64,000 bases of DNA, taken from positions 124,001 to 188,000 of the forward strand of contig CAVWCC010000007.1 of assembly GCA_963753385.1 (NCBI GenBank), written 5' to 3'. How positions within the stretch are numbered: the stretch's first letter is position 1; each line of letters starts with the position of its first letter. The DNA comes from JALZKA01 sp963753385. Its GTDB lineage: Bacteria > Actinomycetota > Thermoleophilia > Solirubrobacterales > 70-9. Made by a program: the position numbers and the translations under genes. Below are positions 7,819 to 16,286 of the stretch, piece after piece. Under the pieces are notes generated by a model, which made no database searches, had not been told where the DNA came from, and saw only the letters and a list, made by a program, of their open reading frames with translations.

Positions 7819-9941
7819 TCAGGCGGCGGCCGCGGCCGGCTCGGCGTCGCGTCGGGGGCGGGCATCGAGCGCCGGCTGGAGCTTCGGCTGGAGCTGGGAG
7901 TAGAAGAGCGAGAGGGGGAACTCGTCGTCGCGGACGAGGTCGACGAGCTCCTTCGGCTCCTCGACCTCGGGCAGGGCGCGCCGGTCGCTCGCCCAGACGG
8001 ATGACTCGGCCGGCGGCACGTACTCGGAGACGAGGTCGTGCGCGGCGGTCCACTGGGCGAGCTTCGAGCGGTCGATGCCGGAGTGGTAGAGGTCCTGGAC
8101 GCGCTCGCGGAGCTCGCCGACGCCCGCGGCGACGTCGTCCCACTCGATCACTAGCCGGTTGTCGGTCCAGTGCAGGTAGCCCTCGCGATGCAGGAAGGCG
8201 AACAGGAGCTGCCCGCCGAGGCCGTCGTAGTTGCGCACGCGATTCCCGGTCAGGGGGAAGCGGAAGAGGCGGTCGAAGAGGATCGCGTACTGGACGTGCC
8301 GGGCGAAGGCGAACCCCTCGTGCTCCAGCTTTGAGGCTTCGCCGAAGGCGGTGAGGTCGCAGCGGAGCTCCTCGAGCGCGTACATCCAGTACGGGCTGCG
8401 CTGGCGGATCATGAACGGGTCGAACGGGAGGTCGCCGCGCATGTGGGTTCGATCGTGGACGAGGTCCCAGAGGATGTAGGCGTCGCGCGAGAGCTGCGGT
8501 GAGGCGAGGAGGGCGTCGGCGTCGGGCGGCAGGTTCAGGTGGAGGATGTCGGCCGCTGCTCCGGCGACGCGGCGCAGGCGCTCCGCCTCGCGGTCGCAGA
8601 AGATCGCGCCGAAGTGGTACTCGCTCGGCCGCTCGGCGACCGAGAACGTCTCGGGGAACAGGACGGCGCATTCGGAGTCGTAGCCGGCGGTGTAATCGAT
8701 CAGCTCGACGGGAACGAACTTGGCGTTGTCGTAAGTGCGCTCGATCTCGGCGATCCACTCGGGCCAGGGGTTGCGGACGAGGAGCGCCTCGAAGCAGGTG
8801 TCGCGCGAGGCGTTCTGCTTGTACATCGGGAAGACGGCGAGGTGCAGGATGCCGTCGCTTCGCTGGCGCTCGGGCCGGAAGGCCTCGGCGGAGCGGGCGA
8901 AGTCGGGCTTTGCGAAGCCGGAGTCGGCCCAGGCGACGAGGTCGGTCGTGAGGGTGTCGATGTAGTCGTCCTGGTGTGGAAACGAGGGCTTGAGCGCCTG
9001 GGCGGCGGCGGCGATCGCCTCGACCAGCTCGCGCAGGCGCGCGGTGTCCTCGACGGAGGTGTCCACGGATCCGTCGGCTTCCTGGCGCAGGCGCAGCTCC
9101 TCCGTGGCCGCCTTGAGTCGCAGCCAGTCGGGGCTGGTGGCAACGGCGGGTAGGTCGGCCGCGGGCACGGATCGGAAGGCGCCGTGGGCGGCCCAGTAGA
9201 CGAGGTTCAGCCAGAGGGATTCGTGGTCGAGCTCGGCGATGCAGTCGTCGCCGAAGAGGTCTGAGTCGGCGAGGACGGCGACGCGGCCGGCGCCGTGCTC
9301 GGTGACGGCGGCGAGCGGCGCGTTGGGGATGCTCGCCGAGGCGTCAGTGCGGGCGAGGGTGATGGCGCCGTCCGTGAGCTCGAGGGTTCCGGTCCGGTAG
9401 AAGCAGGCGGCGTCGACGCGGGCGAGGACGTCGGCGCCGGCGGGCGGGCGCTCCGGGCGCTCGAGCTCGGCGAGGATCCAGGATGGGGCTTGGTGGTGGT
9501 GGTCGTAGTCCTGCACGGTCGTGTTGGCGACCTGGATGCCGAACCGGGCGAGGAGCTCGTTCACGTTGTTCTCGTACTTCTCCTGCTCGGTCTCGCCGAG
9601 GACGATGAGGCCGCCGCCGTCGGCGACGAACTTCTCGATCGCGTCGATCTCCTGGGCCGTCAGTCGGGGGAGCCGGCGCCGGTGGTCGCCTCCCACTTGG
9701 GGTCGGACGGATGGGCGAGGACGATGACGTCGGTGAAGGCGAGCGTGTCGCCGCCGAGGGGGGCGGACCCGTTGGCGGCGATGGTGAAGTCGCGCTCGGC
9801 GAGGGCGGCGGCGGCGTGGGCGAGCGAGGAGTCGGCTGGGTGCGCGGGCTGCATGGTCCGCGCGAGGTCTTCGTCGATCGTCCAGGCCTCGGAGTGGGCC
9901 TCGTCGAACAGGACGTGGGCGCTCTTCGGATGGGTAGGCAT
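7819..9941 (-). CDS. DUF6421 family protein (one frameshift)
   Basis: Large uncharacterised protein of about 707 residues, restored by adding one base in the G run at 9666-9670. The start is ATG 9941 with AGGAG seven bases upstream. The N-terminal third (about 1-240) looks like a GATase-like/DUF4350 fold: VLFDEAHSEAW at the start, then FVADGGGLIVLGE and GRVAVLADSDLFGDD. The C-terminal part has no family I know with a function. It does contain HDRTH (about 495-499) followed about 25 residues later by EELRCDL, an arrangement seen in some metallohydrolases. It is divergent from an Lrp-type regulator and upstream of the membrane-protein and SDR genes. Confidence 0.8.
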
Positions 9942-10071
9942 CAACAAGCTCCTGCCGGAGGGGCAATGTTCGTTTCCCGCCTTACGTCGCTCATCTGATA
10001 TCTGAGGTTACGGGAGGGTCGTATGAGGCGTCAATGCCGTTTCGGGCGCGGATACTGCAACAATTCGCGAT

Positions 10072-10512
10072 ATGGATGCCACTGACCGCAAGATTCTTGC
10101 GCTACTGCAGGAGGATGGGCGGCGCACCTTCGGCGACATCGCGTCGCGCGTGCGGCTCTCGGCGCCGTCGGTCAAACGGCGGGTCGACCGGCTGCGGGCG
10201 CAGGGAGCGCTCGAGGGGTTCACGGCGATCGTCGACCACGGCGCGCTCGGATGGCACACGGAGGCGCTTGTCGAGCTGTTCTGCCGGCCCGGGACCCCGC
10301 TCGACGAGGTGGCCGCGACGCTGCGGGAGCACGCCGAGGTGGTCGAGGCGTGGAGCGTCACCGGGGAGGCCGACGCGATCGCGCGGGTGCGGACGGAAGA
10401 CAACCGCGATCTCGAACGGCTGATCATCGACCTGCAGCGCGACGGCCGCGTCGAGCGGACGCGATCGCAGATCGTGATGTCGCGGCTGGTCAGCCGGCCG
10501 GTGGCGGAGTAA
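10072..10512 (+). CDS. Lrp/AsnC-family transcriptional regulator
   Basis: 146-residue regulator with an N-terminal AsnC helix-turn-helix (DATDRKILALLQEDGRRTF, about 2-20, then DIASRVRLSAPSVKRRVDRL) and a C-terminal RAM/ligand-binding domain (about 65-140, including AWSVTGEADAIARV). Family members sense amino acids and control their metabolism. It is divergent from DUF6421 across 130 bases, so it probably regulates DUF6421 and itself. The effector is unknown; threonine or a related amino acid would fit the aldolase nearby, an inference. Confidence 0.92.
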   Translation: MDATDRKILALLQEDGRRTFGDIASRVRLSAPSVKRRVDRLRAQGALEGFTAIVDHGALGWHTEALVELFCRPGTPLDEVAATLREHAEVVEAWSVTGEADAIARVRTEDNRDLERLIIDLQRDGRVERTRSQIVMSRLVSRPVAE

Positions 10513-10546
10513 CGGGTTTCGAGGGCTTCTAGACTCTCGGATCGCA

Positions 10547-10630
10547 GGGGGAGCGCCGGAGTAGGAGAGCCGGGCCGGTCTGTAAAATCGGTGCCCTAGT
10601 GCTGAGTGAGTTCGATTCTCACCTCCCCCA
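10547..10630 (+). tRNA. tRNA-Tyr (anticodon GUA)
   Basis: 84 nt with acceptor GGGGGAG/CTCCCCC, D stem CCGG/CCGG, anticodon stem CCGGT/ATCGG with loop CTGTAAA (anticodon GTA), a 14-nt variable region as in bacterial tyrosine tRNAs, and T arm GTGAG-TTCGATT-CTCAC. The discriminator is A. CCA is not encoded. A strong terminator follows five bases later. Confidence 0.95.
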
Positions 10631-10634
10631 TTTC

Positions 10635-10661
10635 GGCCCCGCGGCGCGGGGCCTTTTCTTT
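10635..10661 (+). terminator. Rho-independent terminator of tRNA-Tyr
   Basis: The hairpin GGCCCCGC-GGC-GCGGGGCC is followed by TTTTCTTT, five bases after the tRNA. Confidence 0.9.
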
Positions 10662-10673
10662 GCCCGAGAACGA

Positions 10674-10701
10674 CGACGGGCCGCCGTGAGGCGGCCCGTC
10701 G
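10674..10701 (-). terminator. Terminator hairpin after csbD-like gene
   Basis: Perfect 12-bp stem with the tetraloop GTGA read on plus (TCAC on minus). It lies 30 bases past the stop of the CsbD-like gene. The downstream U run on the minus strand is weak, but the position and stem strength support termination. Its core (ACGGGCCGCC) recurs in the two hairpins after the sigma-factor gene. Confidence 0.65.
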
Positions 10702-10731
10702 GGCTTGTCTCGAACCGGGCGCGCGCGGCTC

Positions 10732-10941
10732 CTAGCGGTTGAGCCTGTCGCGCACGCCCTCGATCGCCTCGTCGACCTTGTCCTTGGCCGAGTTGGCGAC
10801 GTCCTTCGCCTTGCCGGCAGCCTGGTCGAGCTTGCCCTCGTCCTTGAGTTCATCGTCGCCGGTCAAATCGCCGGCAGCTTCCTTGACGCGTCCCTTGGCG
10901 TCGTCCACGTTCCGTGGAGTGTCTCGATCGGTGTCGTTCAT
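10732..10941 (-). CDS. CsbD-family stress protein
   Basis: 69-residue, highly charged, helical protein of the CsbD family, a stress-induced group of unknown mechanism. The family pattern DAKGRVKEAAGDLTGDDELK is at about 13-32, followed by KLDQAAGKAKD. There is no signal peptide or membrane segment. The ATG at 10941 has a clear AAGGAG upstream. It stands alone between the tRNA-Tyr terminator and the sigma-factor terminators. Confidence 0.93.
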   Translation of the reverse strand: MNDTDRDTPRNVDDAKGRVKEAAGDLTGDDELKDEGKLDQAAGKAKDVANSAKDKVDEAIEGVRDRLNR

Positions 10942-11040
10942 GACGCTCCTTCCTTCATAGGGGTACGCAAAGTGCCCACCACACGGCTAACCGGAGGGAG
11001 CCGCGATAAACGAACGCCCGAGTAACCCGCATGGACAAAA

Positions 11041-11077
11041 GAAACGGGCCGCCCCGGGGGGTGGGGCGGCCCGTTTC
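11041..11077 (-). terminator. Distal terminator of sigma-factor gene
   Basis: Perfect 15-bp stem (11041-11055 with 11063-11077) and 7-nt loop. On the minus strand it is followed by TTTTG. It is the second of two tandem hairpins downstream of the sigma gene. The rest of the 363-base non-coding stretch 10942-11304 shows no ORF or RNA gene that I can support. Confidence 0.85.
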
Positions 11078-11095
11078 GGGCACTCTGCGAAAAGC

Positions 11096-11129
11096 AGACG
11101 GGCCGCCCGGGGGGACTGGCGGCCCGTCT
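11096..11129 (-). terminator. Proximal terminator of sigma-factor gene
   Basis: 12-bp stem (11096-11107 with 11118-11129) and a 10-nt loop. On the minus strand it is followed by GCTTTT. It shares the ACGGGCCGCC/GGCGGCCCGT core with the neighbouring hairpins. Confidence 0.8.
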
Positions 11130-11304
11130 TGGCTTGGACGGGTTGCTCAGGGAGTTCCCGTCGAGGGTGTCGACAACCGTCGAACCCCTCTAGAGCGTAT
11201 TTGCCCAGGCACGCCCACGCCTAAACACAGAAAATTCGCAACTCCGCAAACTCCGCATTCCCAAGCCAGATCCCGCCGGCCAATAAGCCGAACCTCGCCT
11301 GGAA

Positions 11305-12471
11305 TCAGGCCAGTTCGCGCAGCCGCTGCGCCTCAGGCAGCTGCTTCAGCTTGCGGAGCGTGTTGTTCTCGATCTGCCGGATCCGCTCGCGCGTGACCCC
11401 AAACGCGCGGCCGACCTCCTCGAGCGTCAGGGGCTCATGCCCCCGCAGCCCGTACCGCAGTTCGATCACCTGCCGCTCGCGCTCGGGCAGCGCGTCAAGC
11501 GCCCGCTGGATGTCCTCGCGCTGCAGGTTCTCGGTCGCCGCGTCGAACGGCTCCTCGACCGAGTCGTCCGCCACGAAATCCCCAAGCTCCGACTCGTCCT
11601 CGTCCCCCACCGGCTTCTCGAGCGACACCGGCATCTGCGCCACCCGCAGGATGTCGCGCACCTCGCGGACCGAGATCTTGAGCTCGGCGGCGATCTCCGC
11701 CGGCTCCGGCTCGCGCCCCAGCCGCTGCACCAGCTGCCGCTCGACGTGCGTCACCCGGTTCAGCTTCTCGACCATGTGGACCGGGATCCGGATCGTCCGC
11801 GCCTTGTCGGCGATCGCCCGCGTCACCGCCTGGCGAATCCACCAGGTCGCGTAGGTGGAGAACTTGTAGCCGCGCCGGTAGTCGAACTTCTCGACCGCCC
11901 TGATCAGCCCAAGCGAGCCCTCCTGGATCAAGTCGAGGAACCCGAGCCCGCGGCCGAGATACCCCTTCGCGATCGAGACGACCAGCCGCAGATTCGCCTC
12001 GACCATGTGCCGCTTGGCCTGCATGTCCCCCTTCTCGATCCGCTGCGCGAGCTCGATCTCCTGGTCCGCCGTCAGGAGCTCCACCCGGCCGATCGAGCGC
12101 AGATACAGCCGGAGCGAGTCCAGGCTGGGCTCGACCGTCAGGTCCAGCTCAGGCTTCTTCGCCTGCTCGCCCCGCGCGCCGCCTTTCGCCTCCTTGTAGG
12201 CGCTGACGCCGTCGGCGGCGATCACGTCCACCCCATGCTCGATGAGATACGCGTGGAGGTCGCGCACCTGCTCCTTGGTGACCTCCACCTCTTCGAGCGT
12301 CGCCGAGATCTCCTCGAAGGTCAGGTACCCGCGCTCGCTCCCGTGGGCGATCAGCCCGCTGAGCTCATCGGTGTCGGCGAGCGGCGCCACCCCCTCCTCG
12401 AGCGGGTCGCCCCCGTTGCGGGAGGCCTCGGTCCCCTCATCTTCGGTCAGGACGACTTCCTTCTCGGCCAA
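11305..12471 (-). CDS. rpoD: Primary RNA polymerase sigma factor (sigma-70)
   Basis: Housekeeping sigma factor that directs RNA polymerase to -35/-10 promoters. A region 1.1-like segment (about 30-85, LTFEEISATLEEVEV) is followed by region 1.2 (DSLRLYLRSIGRVELLTADQE), region 2 with RLVVSIAKGYLGRGL, DLIQEG, GLIRAVEKFDYRRGYKFSTY and TWWIRQAVTRA, region 3, and region 4 with ERERQVIELRYGL and the DNA-reading helix TRERIRQIE. The open frame extends to 12723, but that part overlaps folE2. I chose TTG 12471, which gives 389 residues; the true start is uncertain. Two tandem terminators follow the stop. Confidence 0.9.
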   Translation of the reverse strand: MAEKEVVLTEDEGTEASRNGGDPLEEGVAPLADTDELSGLIAHGSERGYLTFEEISATLEEVEVTKEQVRDLHAYLIEHGVDVIAADGVSAYKEAKGGARGEQAKKPELDLTVEPSLDSLRLYLRSIGRVELLTADQEIELAQRIEKGDMQAKRHMVEANLRLVVSIAKGYLGRGLGFLDLIQEGSLGLIRAVEKFDYRRGYKFSTYATWWIRQAVTRAIADKARTIRIPVHMVEKLNRVTHVERQLVQRLGREPEPAEIAAELKISVREVRDILRVAQMPVSLEKPVGDEDESELGDFVADDSVEEPFDAATENLQREDIQRALDALPERERQVIELRYGLRGHEPLTLEEVGRAFGVTRERIRQIENNTLRKLKQLPEAQRLRELA

Positions 12472-12547
12472 CTGCCCCGGGTCCTCTCCTCCAGATCGGG
12501 CCGCCGAACGGCGCGAAGTATAGGGATGGGTCTGGGCGGCGGGCGTC

Positions 12548-12570
12548 GCGTTACCGCAATCAGGTAACGC
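12548..12570. promoter_or_regulatory. Inverted repeat between rpoD and folE2
   Basis: GCGTTACC and GGTAACGC form a perfect 8-bp inverted repeat around 7 bases. It sits 22 bases upstream of the folE2 start and about 77 upstream of the chosen sigma start. It has the size of a repressor operator. The regulator is unknown, and it does not resemble a Zur box. Confidence 0.5.
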
Positions 12571-12592
12571 CCCATCGGTACCCTCCGGACAA

Positions 12593-13597
12593 GTGGAGCC
12601 AGTAACCGAAAGCGCCCAGCTCACCCCGGCGGGCACCCGCGACGTCCAGGCCTCCCGCCCCTCGACCGAAGTCAGCCTGACACGCGTCGGCGTCCGCGGC
12701 GTCGAGAAGGTCATCCACGTCAACAGCGGCCTCTACTTCGCCGAGCTCGAGTGCTTCGTGGACCTCAACCCGCAGCAAGCCGGCGTCCACATGTCCCGCT
12801 TCGAGGAGATCATCAACGAGACGATCGACGAGGCCGTCCTGTCCGAGACCCTTCGCGCCGAAGCGCTCGCCGCCCACATCGCCGAGCGCGTCCGCGAGCG
12901 CCAGGGCGGCCTGCGCGCCGAGGCGCGGATCGAGGCTCGTTACCCCGAGACCGTCCGCGCGCCCGTGTCCGGCCTCCCGAGCCAGGAGATCTACAAGCTC
13001 CACGGCGTCGCGGTCGCCTCCGAGCGCGGCACTCGCACGATCACCGGTGTCGAAGCCCAGGGAATGACCGCCTGTCCATGCGCACAGGAGGAGCTCACCG
13101 GACGATCCCGCGAGAGATTGGAGGCCGACGGCTTCTCCGCCGACGAGATCGAGCGCATCTTCGAATCCGTCCCCGTCGCCACCCACAACCAGCGCGGCAT
13201 CGGCGAGCTTCACGTGGGCTGCGCCGAGGGACGGTACGTCGACATCGACGCCCCCGACCTCCTCCACATCGTCGAGCAGTCGATGTCCTCCGAGATCTAC
13301 GAGTTGATGAAGCGCACCGACGAGGCGACGGTCGTCGAGAAGGCGCACCGCAACCCACGGTTCGTCGAAGACGTCGTACGCGAGATGGTCCGCCGCGTCG
13401 CCGAGGCCTACCCCGGCATGCGCGACGGCGGCTTCATCCTCGCCCGCCAGGAGAACCTGGAGACGATCCACCGCCACACGGTCGTCGCCGAGCGCAGCGG
13501 CCTCCTCTCGGAGGTCCTCGACGAGATCGAGACAGGCCAGCACTCGCGCCACCACCTCACGGAGCGTGAGTGGCTGGAGGAGCCCGGCGCTAGCTAG
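12593..13597 (+). CDS. folE2: GTP cyclohydrolase FolE2 (type IB)
   Basis: Converts GTP to 7,8-dihydroneopterin triphosphate, the first step of folate synthesis, in the cytoplasm. It belongs to the metal-promiscuous FolE2/MptA branch rather than the zinc enzyme FolE. Visible family features are VNSGLYFAELECFVDL (about 43-58), GVHMSRFEE (about 64-72) and the metal-site cysteine region TACPCAQEEL (Cys161, Cys163). 334 residues with a GTG start at 12593. Its 3' end overlaps convergent pgsA by eight bases. In other bacteria folE2 is often a zinc-limitation back-up, but no folE is visible here to compare. Confidence 0.92.
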   Translation: MEPVTESAQLTPAGTRDVQASRPSTEVSLTRVGVRGVEKVIHVNSGLYFAELECFVDLNPQQAGVHMSRFEEIINETIDEAVLSETLRAEALAAHIAERVRERQGGLRAEARIEARYPETVRAPVSGLPSQEIYKLHGVAVASERGTRTITGVEAQGMTACPCAQEELTGRSRERLEADGFSADEIERIFESVPVATHNQRGIGELHVGCAEGRYVDIDAPDLLHIVEQSMSSEIYELMKRTDEATVVEKAHRNPRFVEDVVREMVRRVAEAYPGMRDGGFILARQENLETIHRHTVVAERSGLLSEVLDEIETGQHSRHHLTEREWLEEPGAS

Positions 13598-14165
13598 CGC
13601 CGGCCTCGGTCTTCGCGGCCGCTCTCACCTCGGACGCCGACGCCAGGTGGCGGCGCAGGCCGAAGAAGTAGTCGAGCCCCGAGATCACGGTCATCGCGAC
13701 CGCCGCGTAGACCGTCAGGTCGACCCAGAGCGGCGTCGGCTCGAACGCGATCAGCGCGAAGATCGCGATCACCTGGAGGGCCGTCTTCACCTTGCCGAGC
13801 CAGCTCGCCGAGATCACCACGCCACGCTCCGCCGCCACCGCCCGCAGCCCCGTGACCGCGAACTCGCGGGCGATGATCACCATCGCAACCCACGCCGCGA
13901 GCCGGTCGAGCGAGACGAGTGACACCAGCGCCGCGGTGATCAGCAGCTTGTCGGCGAGCGGGTCCATCAGCTTGCCGAACGTCGTCACCTGCTCGCGCCG
14001 GCGGGCGATGTATCCGTCGAGCCCGTCCGTCAGCGCCGCCAGCGCGAAAACGATCGCCGCGATCACGTCGCCCTCGGGCGTCTCGTCGAGCAGCGCGACC
14101 ACGACTACGGGCACCGCCACGATGCGGACGACCGTCAAGACGTTCGGGACGTTCAGCGGGAACAC
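13590..14165 (-). CDS. pgsA: Phosphatidylglycerophosphate synthase
   Basis: CDP-diacylglycerol-glycerol-3-phosphate 3-phosphatidyltransferase, a membrane enzyme of phosphatidylglycerol synthesis. The CDP-alcohol phosphotransferase signature is complete: Asp47-Gly48, Ala54-Arg55, Gly64, Asp68 and Asp72 in DGLDGYIARRREQ and GKLMDPLADK. It has about four further hydrophobic helices and 191 residues, the usual length. The start is ATG 14165. It is divergent from the malic-enzyme gene across only 22 bases. Confidence 0.93.
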   Translation of the reverse strand: MFPLNVPNVLTVVRIVAVPVVVVALLDETPEGDVIAAIVFALAALTDGLDGYIARRREQVTTFGKLMDPLADKLLITAALVSLVSLDRLAAWVAMVIIAREFAVTGLRAVAAERGVVISASWLGKVKTALQVIAIFALIAFEPTPLWVDLTVYAAVAMTVISGLDYFFGLRRHLASASEVRAAAKTEAGAS

Positions 14166-14187
14166 GTCGGATGAGAGTATGCGCGGG

Positions 14188-15522
14188 ATGCCCGTCGACT
14201 ACGTCTACCGGCTCGAGCAGCCCCACGTCTCGGGGCAGCTCGCCAAGGTCTGCCAGACGATCGCCGACTCGAACGGGCTGATCGGCGACGTCGTCACGAT
14301 CCAGGTCGGCCGCCACCGGTCGATCCGCGAGATCTCCGTCGAGGTGCGCGACCACGGCCAGGCGAAGACCGTGGCCGGCACGCTCGAGCAGCTCGAGGGA
14401 GTCCGCGTGATCTCGTACCACGACCGCGCCCTGCTCGCCCACGAGGGCGGCAAGCTCGAGGTCGACGTGCGTCACCCGGTCCACACCCTCCAGCAGGTGC
14501 GCGACATCTACACCCCCGGGGTCGCCCGGGTCTGCACCGCCATTGCCGAGTCGCCTGCGCTCGCCAATCGGTTCACGATGATCGGCCGCACCATCGCGAT
14601 CTGCACGAACGGGACCCGGGTCCTCGGACTCGGGAACATCGGGCCCGTCGCCTCGATGCCGGTGATGGAGGGCAAGGCGCTCTTCTACCGCCAGATGGCG
14701 GGCATCTCGGCGATGCCGATCCTGATCGACACGGAGGACCCGGACGAATTCGTCGAGACCGTTCTCCGCATCGCCCCCGGCTTCGGTGCGATCCACCTCG
14801 AGGACATCCGCGTGCCCGACTGCTTCGGGATCGAGTCCCGCCTGATCGACGCGCTGGACATCCCGGTGATGCACGACGACGTCCACGGGACCGCCGTCGT
14901 GGCCTTGGCCGCCGCCCTCGCCGCCTGCGACCAGGTGGGGATCCGGCTCGAGGATTCGACCGTTGGCCAGATCGGCCTCGGAGCAGCCGGGCTCGGCATC
15001 GCCTCGCTGATGGTCGAGGCGGACGCCGCACGCGTGCTCGCCTCGGACCCCGACGAGCGCTCGCACGCGCGAGCCCGAGAGCACGGGATCGAGATCGCCT
15101 CGTTCGAGGACGTGATGGCGGAGTCCCGGCTCGTCATGGCGACCACCGGCCAACCCGGCCTGATCAGCCCCGACCTCGTCCACGAGGGGCAGGTGATCTT
15201 CGCCCTCACGAACCCGGACGCCGAGATCGTCCCTTCGGTGGCGCTCGAGGCCGGCGCCGCGTTCGCGGCCGACGGCACCAGCGTCAACAACGTCCTCGGG
15301 TACCCGGGCATCTTCCGCGGCGCGCTGATGGTCGGAGCCAACGAGATCTCGACCGGGATGAAGCTCGCCGCCGCGCGAGCGATCGCCGGCCTCACCAAGG
15401 AGGCGGAGCTCGTCCCCGACGCGCTCGACCCCGAAGTCCACGCCGAGGTCGCCGCCGCGGTGTCGGAAGCCGCCCGCGCCGAGGGCCTCGCCCACCCCGA
15501 GCGCGTGCCCTCAGGCCTCTGA
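14188..15522 (+). CDS. ACT-domain NAD(P)-dependent malic enzyme
   Basis: Oxidatively decarboxylates malate to pyruvate. The N-terminal ACT domain (about 1-88, VYRLEQPHVSGQLAKVCQTI) is a typical allosteric amino-acid sensor. The catalytic part follows with YTPGVARV, TNGTRVLGLGNIGP, VMEGKALFYRQMAG, IHLEDI, MHDDVHGTAVV and the nucleotide-binding GLGAAGLGIA. I chose ATG 14188, ten bases after GAGAG, over ATG 14179. The gene is convergent with the DNA glycosylase, and the two share a 13-bp hairpin between their stops. Confidence 0.92.
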   Translation: MPVDYVYRLEQPHVSGQLAKVCQTIADSNGLIGDVVTIQVGRHRSIREISVEVRDHGQAKTVAGTLEQLEGVRVISYHDRALLAHEGGKLEVDVRHPVHTLQQVRDIYTPGVARVCTAIAESPALANRFTMIGRTIAICTNGTRVLGLGNIGPVASMPVMEGKALFYRQMAGISAMPILIDTEDPDEFVETVLRIAPGFGAIHLEDIRVPDCFGIESRLIDALDIPVMHDDVHGTAVVALAAALAACDQVGIRLEDSTVGQIGLGAAGLGIASLMVEADAARVLASDPDERSHARAREHGIEIASFEDVMAESRLVMATTGQPGLISPDLVHEGQVIFALTNPDAEIVPSVALEAGAAFAADGTSVNNVLGYPGIFRGALMVGANEISTGMKLAAARAIAGLTKEAELVPDALDPEVHAEVAAAVSEAARAEGLAHPERVPSGL

Positions 15523-15527
15523 TTCGG

Positions 15528-15577
15528 GACGAACGTCCCTCGCGGGGGTGTATAGCGCGCACTCAGGGACGTTCGTC
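15528..15577. terminator. Bidirectional terminator-like hairpin
   Basis: GACGAACGTCCCT (15528-15540) and AGGGACGTTCGTC (15565-15577) are exact complements separated by 24 bases. They lie between the convergent malic-enzyme and uracil-DNA glycosylase genes and overlap the end of the latter. There is no strong U run in either direction. Confidence 0.6.
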
Positions 15578-16264
15578 GGCCAAAGCGCGGGCCCGGGTGA
15601 AGACCGCGTCGAGCATCGGCTCGGTCAGCTTGCCGGTGAACGTGTTCTGCTGGCTCGGGTGGAACGAGCCGACGAGCGTGTAGGGGCCGACGGCCGCCTC
15701 CGCGGCGTGCCCGAACCGCGGCTTCGGCTTCGGGGTGGGATGGCCGCTCCGAGACAGCACGCGCAGCGCTCCGTCCCAAGCGAAGGCGCCGAGGCAGACG
15801 ATCACGCGGACACGCGTGAGCAGCTCGAGCTCTTCCACGAGATATGGAATGCACTCGTCCCGCTCGACCGGGGTCGGCTTGTTGGCCGGCGGCGCGCAGC
15901 GCACCACGGCGCTGATGTACGCGTCGTGGAGCTCGAGCCCGTCGCCGGCGTGAAGACTCTCCGGCTGATTCGCGAGGCCCGCCCGGTGAAGCGCCGCGTA
16001 GAGCCACTCGCCCGACCGGTCGCCGGTGAACATCCGGCCCGTCCGGTTCGCGCCGTGCGCCGCGGGCGCCAGCCCGACAACCAGGATGCGCGCCTCCAGG
16101 TCGCCGAGGCCCGGCACCGGCCGCGCCCAGTACGACTCGCCCCGATGCCTCCGCGGCGGGTCGGCGGCGACCTCCTCACGCCACGCGACCAGGCGCGGAC
16201 AGGCGCGGCACGATGTGACGCGCGCGTTGAGCTCGGCGATCCGATCAGCCTCCGCTGAAGCCAT
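15563..16264 (-). CDS. Uracil-DNA glycosylase, family 5 (UDGb)
   Basis: Base-excision repair enzyme that removes uracil, and in family 5 also other deaminated bases, from DNA. The open frame begins further upstream, but the protein starts at ATG 16264, giving 234 residues. Four-cysteine iron-sulfur positions are plausible (CRACP near the start and later cysteines). Motif 1 is GLAPAAHGANRTGRMFTGD with alanine where many UDGs have an acidic residue, the hallmark of family 5. Motif 2 is HPSQQNTFTG. It is divergent from the ferritin-like gene across 22 bases. Confidence 0.9.
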   Translation of the reverse strand: MASAEADRIAELNARVTSCRACPRLVAWREEVAADPPRRHRGESYWARPVPGLGDLEARILVVGLAPAAHGANRTGRMFTGDRSGEWLYAALHRAGLANQPESLHAGDGLELHDAYISAVVRCAPPANKPTPVERDECIPYLVEELELLTRVRVIVCLGAFAWDGALRVLSRSGHPTPKPKPRFGHAAEAAVGPYTLVGSFHPSQQNTFTGKLTEPMLDAVFTRARALADERP

Positions 16265-16286
16265 CGCAGGTAAGTTCCCAGACCGC

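Noticed and set aside
15528..15541. GGGACGAACGTCCC-like palindrome as a possible SOS/LexA box near a DNA repair gene
   Set aside because: It is at the 3' end of the glycosylase gene, pairs with a second arm as a convergent hairpin, and does not match actinobacterial LexA boxes.
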